A DNA stretch of 7,591 bases, from contig VBGE01000223.1 of assembly GCA_005880345.1 (NCBI GenBank), positions 1 to 7,591 on the forward strand. Reading direction: 5' to 3'. The notes beneath the pieces were generated by a model. The model was given only the letters and a program-made list of their open reading frames with translations, had not been told where the DNA came from and did not search any database. The DNA comes from Chloroflexota bacterium (lineage in GTDB: Bacteria > Chloroflexota > Dormibacteria > Dormibacterales > Dormibacteraceae). Both the position numbers and the translations under genes were made by a program. Shown piece after piece: positions 6,326-7,591 of the stretch (positions are counted from its first letter, which is position 1; each line of letters begins with the position of its first letter).

Positions 6326-6811
6326 TTTCCCAGCTCCTTCCTGGCGTTCTCCACCAGCAACAGGCACGATCGACTCGATGCGCACCCTACCGGCGTCGGT
6401 CAGGCGGGCACGCACGGAGCGCCGGTCTTCCGGGTCCGGCACCCGCGCCACGAGCCCGTCGCGCTCGAGGTGGTCGACGAGGCCGGTGACGTTGCGCGGA
6501 GTCATGGTCAGGTCGTCAGCCAGCTCGCCCAGCGGCATGTCGCCGCAACGGAACAGGCGGAAGAGGACGCCCATCCGGCCCTCGCTGAGGTCGTGCTTGG
6601 CGCCCCACCTCTCCTGCAGCAGGTGAAGAGTGCGCCCGGCGTAACGAAGAGCAGCCAGCGCCTCGACCGCGGCCAGGTCGATCTGGAGTGGATCAAAAAG
6701 CTCGCGAAAGCGCTTGATATAGAGACGGCCATCCGAGTCGCGCTCGATTTCGCCCAGCGTGGGAGTCTCGGGGAGCTTCACTTCAGAGTCATGCATCTTG
6801 TATGACTTCAT
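4727..6811 (-). CDS. MarR regulator - DHA2 drug exporter read as one continuous ORF
   Basis: As written, this is a single 694-residue ORF. Residues about 1-150 are a MarR-type winged-helix repressor: an N-terminal dimer helix, LGELADDLTMTPRNVTGLVD as the DNA-reading helix-turn-helix and a wing with PEDRRSVRARLTDAG. From residue 163 on it is a complete 14-TM DHA2 (EmrB/QacA) proton-driven exporter. Fusion of these two is unusual, and the joining segment (6326-6364) has poor codon use in this frame while the +1 frame is well coded and ends in TGA at 6322-6324, overlapping the exporter's own GTG. I therefore think two coupled genes are more likely, joined by an indel near 6361-6365. ATG 6811 was chosen; ATG 6796 is the alternative, and a GTG at 6871 would invade the divergent dipeptidase gene. 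The MarR would repress the exporter and itself, with release by a toxic ligand. Confidence 0.7.
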   Translation of the reverse strand: MKSYKMHDSEVKLPETPTLGEIERDSDGRLYIKRFRELFDPLQIDLAAVEALAALRYAGRTLHLLQERWGAKHDLSEGRMGVLFRLFRCGDMPLGELADDLTMTPRNVTGLVDHLERDGLVARVPDPEDRRSVRARLTDAGRVRIESIVPVAGGERQEGAGKVNQSMTAGLSRRRVILATAGTMLALLLAALDQTIVGTAIPRIVADLNGLDRLAWVTTAYLVTSTTMTPIAGKLGDLFGRKPFLLLGMIGFVIASALCGLSQDMTQLIVARGVQGIFGGVLFATVFTVIGDLFPPDQRGRLAGLFGAVFGLSSIVGPTTGGFITDHWSWRWVFEVNIPVGIIAVIVVLVGLPYVRSKASWRDIDFFGAVTLAAGIVPLLIALSITRDHAWTSWQVLTLLAFAALMLAAFIFTESRVEHPIVPLHLFKNSTFSVSMIVGFLTAFGMFGSILFTPLVFQGVLGISATNSGALITPMMFGLLGASTVTGFVMKQIRYYRFLGTLGVTVMIFGMWLLSQITPSVPEWHVVADLIVVGLGLGITFPLYLTAVQTALPREYLGVASSQIQFWRNLGGTVGSAILGAVLSNRLPSYISVRLADLHLPSSVTQGLPTGGNPNAILDPTLISKIPPAIVHAIRLALSDSLHDIYIFAGAILILALVATVFMKEVPLTGARAGLGFEAPPVEEATREEAVASA
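6334..6339 (-). promoter_or_regulatory. Shine-Dalgarno of the DHA2 exporter
   Basis: AAGGAG on the - strand ends 8 bases before GTG 6325, and that GTG overlaps a TGA (GTGA) of the +1 frame. This is the classic arrangement for a translationally coupled second gene. Confidence 0.6.
6787..6807. promoter_or_regulatory. Inverted repeat, probable MarR operator
   Basis: Arms AGTCATGCA (6787-6795) and TGTATGACT (6799-6807) are reverse complements at 8 of 9 positions, separated by TCT. The size (21 bp) and symmetry suit a winged-helix dimer. It sits at the very start of the MarR gene, just inside ATG 6811 and containing the alternative ATG 6796, where bound repressor would block its own transcription and that of the exporter. 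The dipeptidase start is 47 bases away on the other side. The role is inferred from position and symmetry. Confidence 0.55.
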
Positions 6812-6841
6812 TGTTACCGAATACAGCTCTCGGCCGCAAGT

Positions 6842-6847
6842 TATTCT
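6842..6847 (+). promoter_or_regulatory. Putative leaderless -10 box for the dipeptidase gene
   Basis: TATTCT matches TANNNT and ends 6 bases before GTG 6854, the spacing expected for transcription beginning at the start codon. No Shine-Dalgarno is present. It lies in the 42-base divergent gap to the MarR start. Confidence 0.5.
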
Positions 6848-6853
6848 CTTCGA

Positions 6854-7591
6854 GTGATCGTCGACGCCCACCTCGACATCGCCTGGAACGCGATTTCAGC
6901 CGGTCGCGGCTTCCTCGCGCCGCCGGCTCCCGGCTTCGTGGTCAGCCGTCCAGCCCTCGTTGCGGCGGGCATCGGTCTGGTCTTTGCCACCCTGTACACG
7001 GCCCCCGCCCACGCCCGGCGCTCGATGCGGACCCGCTTCGTCTACGAGGACGCCCACGAGGCGTACCTGATGGCGACTGCCGAGGTGAACTACTACCGGT
7101 CCTGTGGCCTCGAGCTGATCGGCGATCGCGCCCAGCTTTCAGGCTACGCGCGGGGTTGGAGGAAGGGCCGCCTCGCCGCGGTGCTCCTCATGGAGGGCGC
7201 CGATCCCATCGAGACACCCGCCCAGCTCGGCGCGTGGGTCGACCGCGGGGTGCGGATCATCGGCCCGGCGTGGGGGAGGACGCGCTACACCGGCGGCACC
7301 GGCGCGCCCGGCGGGCTCACCGAGCTTGGGCGCCAGCTGCTGCGGGCGATGCGCCGGAAGCACCTCATCCTCGACCTGAGCCACATGGCCGACCAGGCGG
7401 TCGCCGATGCGTTCGCCCTGTGGCGCGGCCCGATCATGGCGTCGCACAGCAACGCGCGGGCCATCGTGCCCGGCGACCGTCAGCTCACAGACGAGTCAGT
7501 CGCCGAGATCGCGAGGCGGGGAGGCGTGGTCGGGATCAGCTTCTACCAGCGCCATCTCCGCACGTCTGGGCGCGCGACGCTCCAGGACGTC
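6854..7591 (+). CDS. Membrane dipeptidase (renal dipeptidase, peptidase M19), 3' end outside window
   Basis: The open frame runs 246 codons from GTG 6854 to the window end without a stop. It is the N-terminal two thirds of an M19 metallo-dipeptidase, a TIM-barrel enzyme with a two-zinc centre that cleaves dipeptides. Ligands in the expected order are H6 and D8 in VDAHLDIAWN, the bridging E114 in LLMEGAD, H177 in LDLSHM and H198 in ASHSNAR. There is no signal peptide, so it is probably cytoplasmic despite the family name, as for many bacterial homologues. The start is well defined because the metal motif begins at residue 4 and the TATTCT box lies 6 bases upstream. It is divergent from the MarR-exporter unit; a functional link is possible through the shared 42-base control region but not shown. 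Full family members have about 320-400 residues. Confidence 0.9.
   Translation, partial: MIVDAHLDIAWNAISAGRGFLAPPAPGFVVSRPALVAAGIGLVFATLYTAPAHARRSMRTRFVYEDAHEAYLMATAEVNYYRSCGLELIGDRAQLSGYARGWRKGRLAAVLLMEGADPIETPAQLGAWVDRGVRIIGPAWGRTRYTGGTGAPGGLTELGRQLLRAMRRKHLILDLSHMADQAVADAFALWRGPIMASHSNARAIVPGDRQLTDESVAEIARRGGVVGISFYQRHLRTSGRATLQDV

Larger units (their letters stand above)
6322..6811 (-). other. MarR-family regulator module, probable separate gene with a masked frameshift
   Basis: From ATG 6811 to about 6365 the frame encodes the MarR winged-helix domain. The dimer helix is around DLAAVEALAALRYAGRTLHL, followed by LSEGRMGVLFRLF, the helix-turn-helix and the wing. Beyond GTG 6365-6367 the ORF frame turns to codons ending mostly in A or T. 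In the +1 frame, codons from 6363 read LLLVENARKELGK, nearly all ending in G or C, then TGA at 6322-6324. This would end a regulator of about 163 residues, normal for MarR proteins, though the last helix is short. The +1 frame is closed by a TGA near 6400, so the switch must lie between there and 6364. What I see is the codon pattern; the indel is inferred. Confidence 0.6.

Noticed and set aside
5831..6805. A 324-codon open frame on the + strand, antisense to MarR and the exporter
   Set aside because: Its composition (Arg, Asp, Glu, Gly and His runs) is typical of antisense GC-rich shadows, and the opposite strand encodes recognisable domains over the same bases.
6811..6839. TTGCGG, 17 bases, TAACAA as a sigma-70 promoter for MarR
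   Set aside because: Spacing is ideal but only three of six bases match in each hexamer, too weak to list as a feature.
6812..6871. Upstream extension of MarR to GTG 6871
   Set aside because: It would overlap the dipeptidase start by 18 bases and cover its likely promoter; the added residues do not resemble a MarR N-terminus.
1..7591. tRNA or rRNA genes, CRISPR arrays, insertion sequences, integrase or attachment sites, phage or defence genes
   Set aside because: None seen by eye: no regular direct repeats, terminal inverted repeats, transposase motifs or tRNA-like folds; nearly all bases are accounted for by the genes listed.

Overview
The window is high-GC DNA with very tightly packed genes. 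No gap between genes exceeds about 120 bases, and several neighbours overlap. GTG and TTG starts are common. Most convincing promoters are TANNNT -10 boxes only 6-9 bases upstream of a start codon, the pattern of leaderless transcription. With an F420-type (Ddn-like) oxidoreductase and a DUF1028 protein carrying a TPR-like tail, this suggests a soil actinobacterium or a Chloroflexota/Dormibacterota-type organism. That placement is inference, because there is no rRNA or marker phylogeny here.

Layout, left to right: (1) the C-terminal end of an unrecognised protein (3-338, +), followed at once by a PlsC-like acyltransferase (340-1116, +) that appears to have lost an internal block including the glycerophosphate-binding EGTR motif. 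(2) A convergent Ddn-like F420-dependent oxidoreductase (1113-1562, -), whose stop codon interlocks with that of plsC in a CTAG. (3) A 22-base divergent gap with a symmetric -10 box that can serve both directions, then a tight + strand run: DUF1028 Ntn-hydrolase-fold protein, an IF-1 paralogue with a basic N-terminal extension, a cyclase/kynurenine-formamidase-family metal hydrolase and a secreted C39-like cysteine peptidase (1585-4354). (4) A double zinc-ribbon protein (4315-4605, -) whose 3' end overlaps the peptidase gene by 40 bases. (5) A MarR regulator and a 14-TM DHA2 drug exporter on the - strand, which read as one continuous ORF in this sequence (4727-6811). Reading-frame evidence indicates they were, or still are, two genes with a GTGA overlap. 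(6) A divergent M19 membrane dipeptidase (6854 to the window end, +).

The most interesting points are the MarR-DHA2 fusion or masked frameshift, the near-perfect 21-bp inverted repeat at the MarR start (probable autoregulatory operator), the acyltransferase lacking a core motif, and the shared bidirectional leaderless promoter. The genes look like ordinary chromosomal housekeeping and accessory genes. I see no mobile element, CRISPR array, RNA gene or defence island, and no convincing new multi-gene system.
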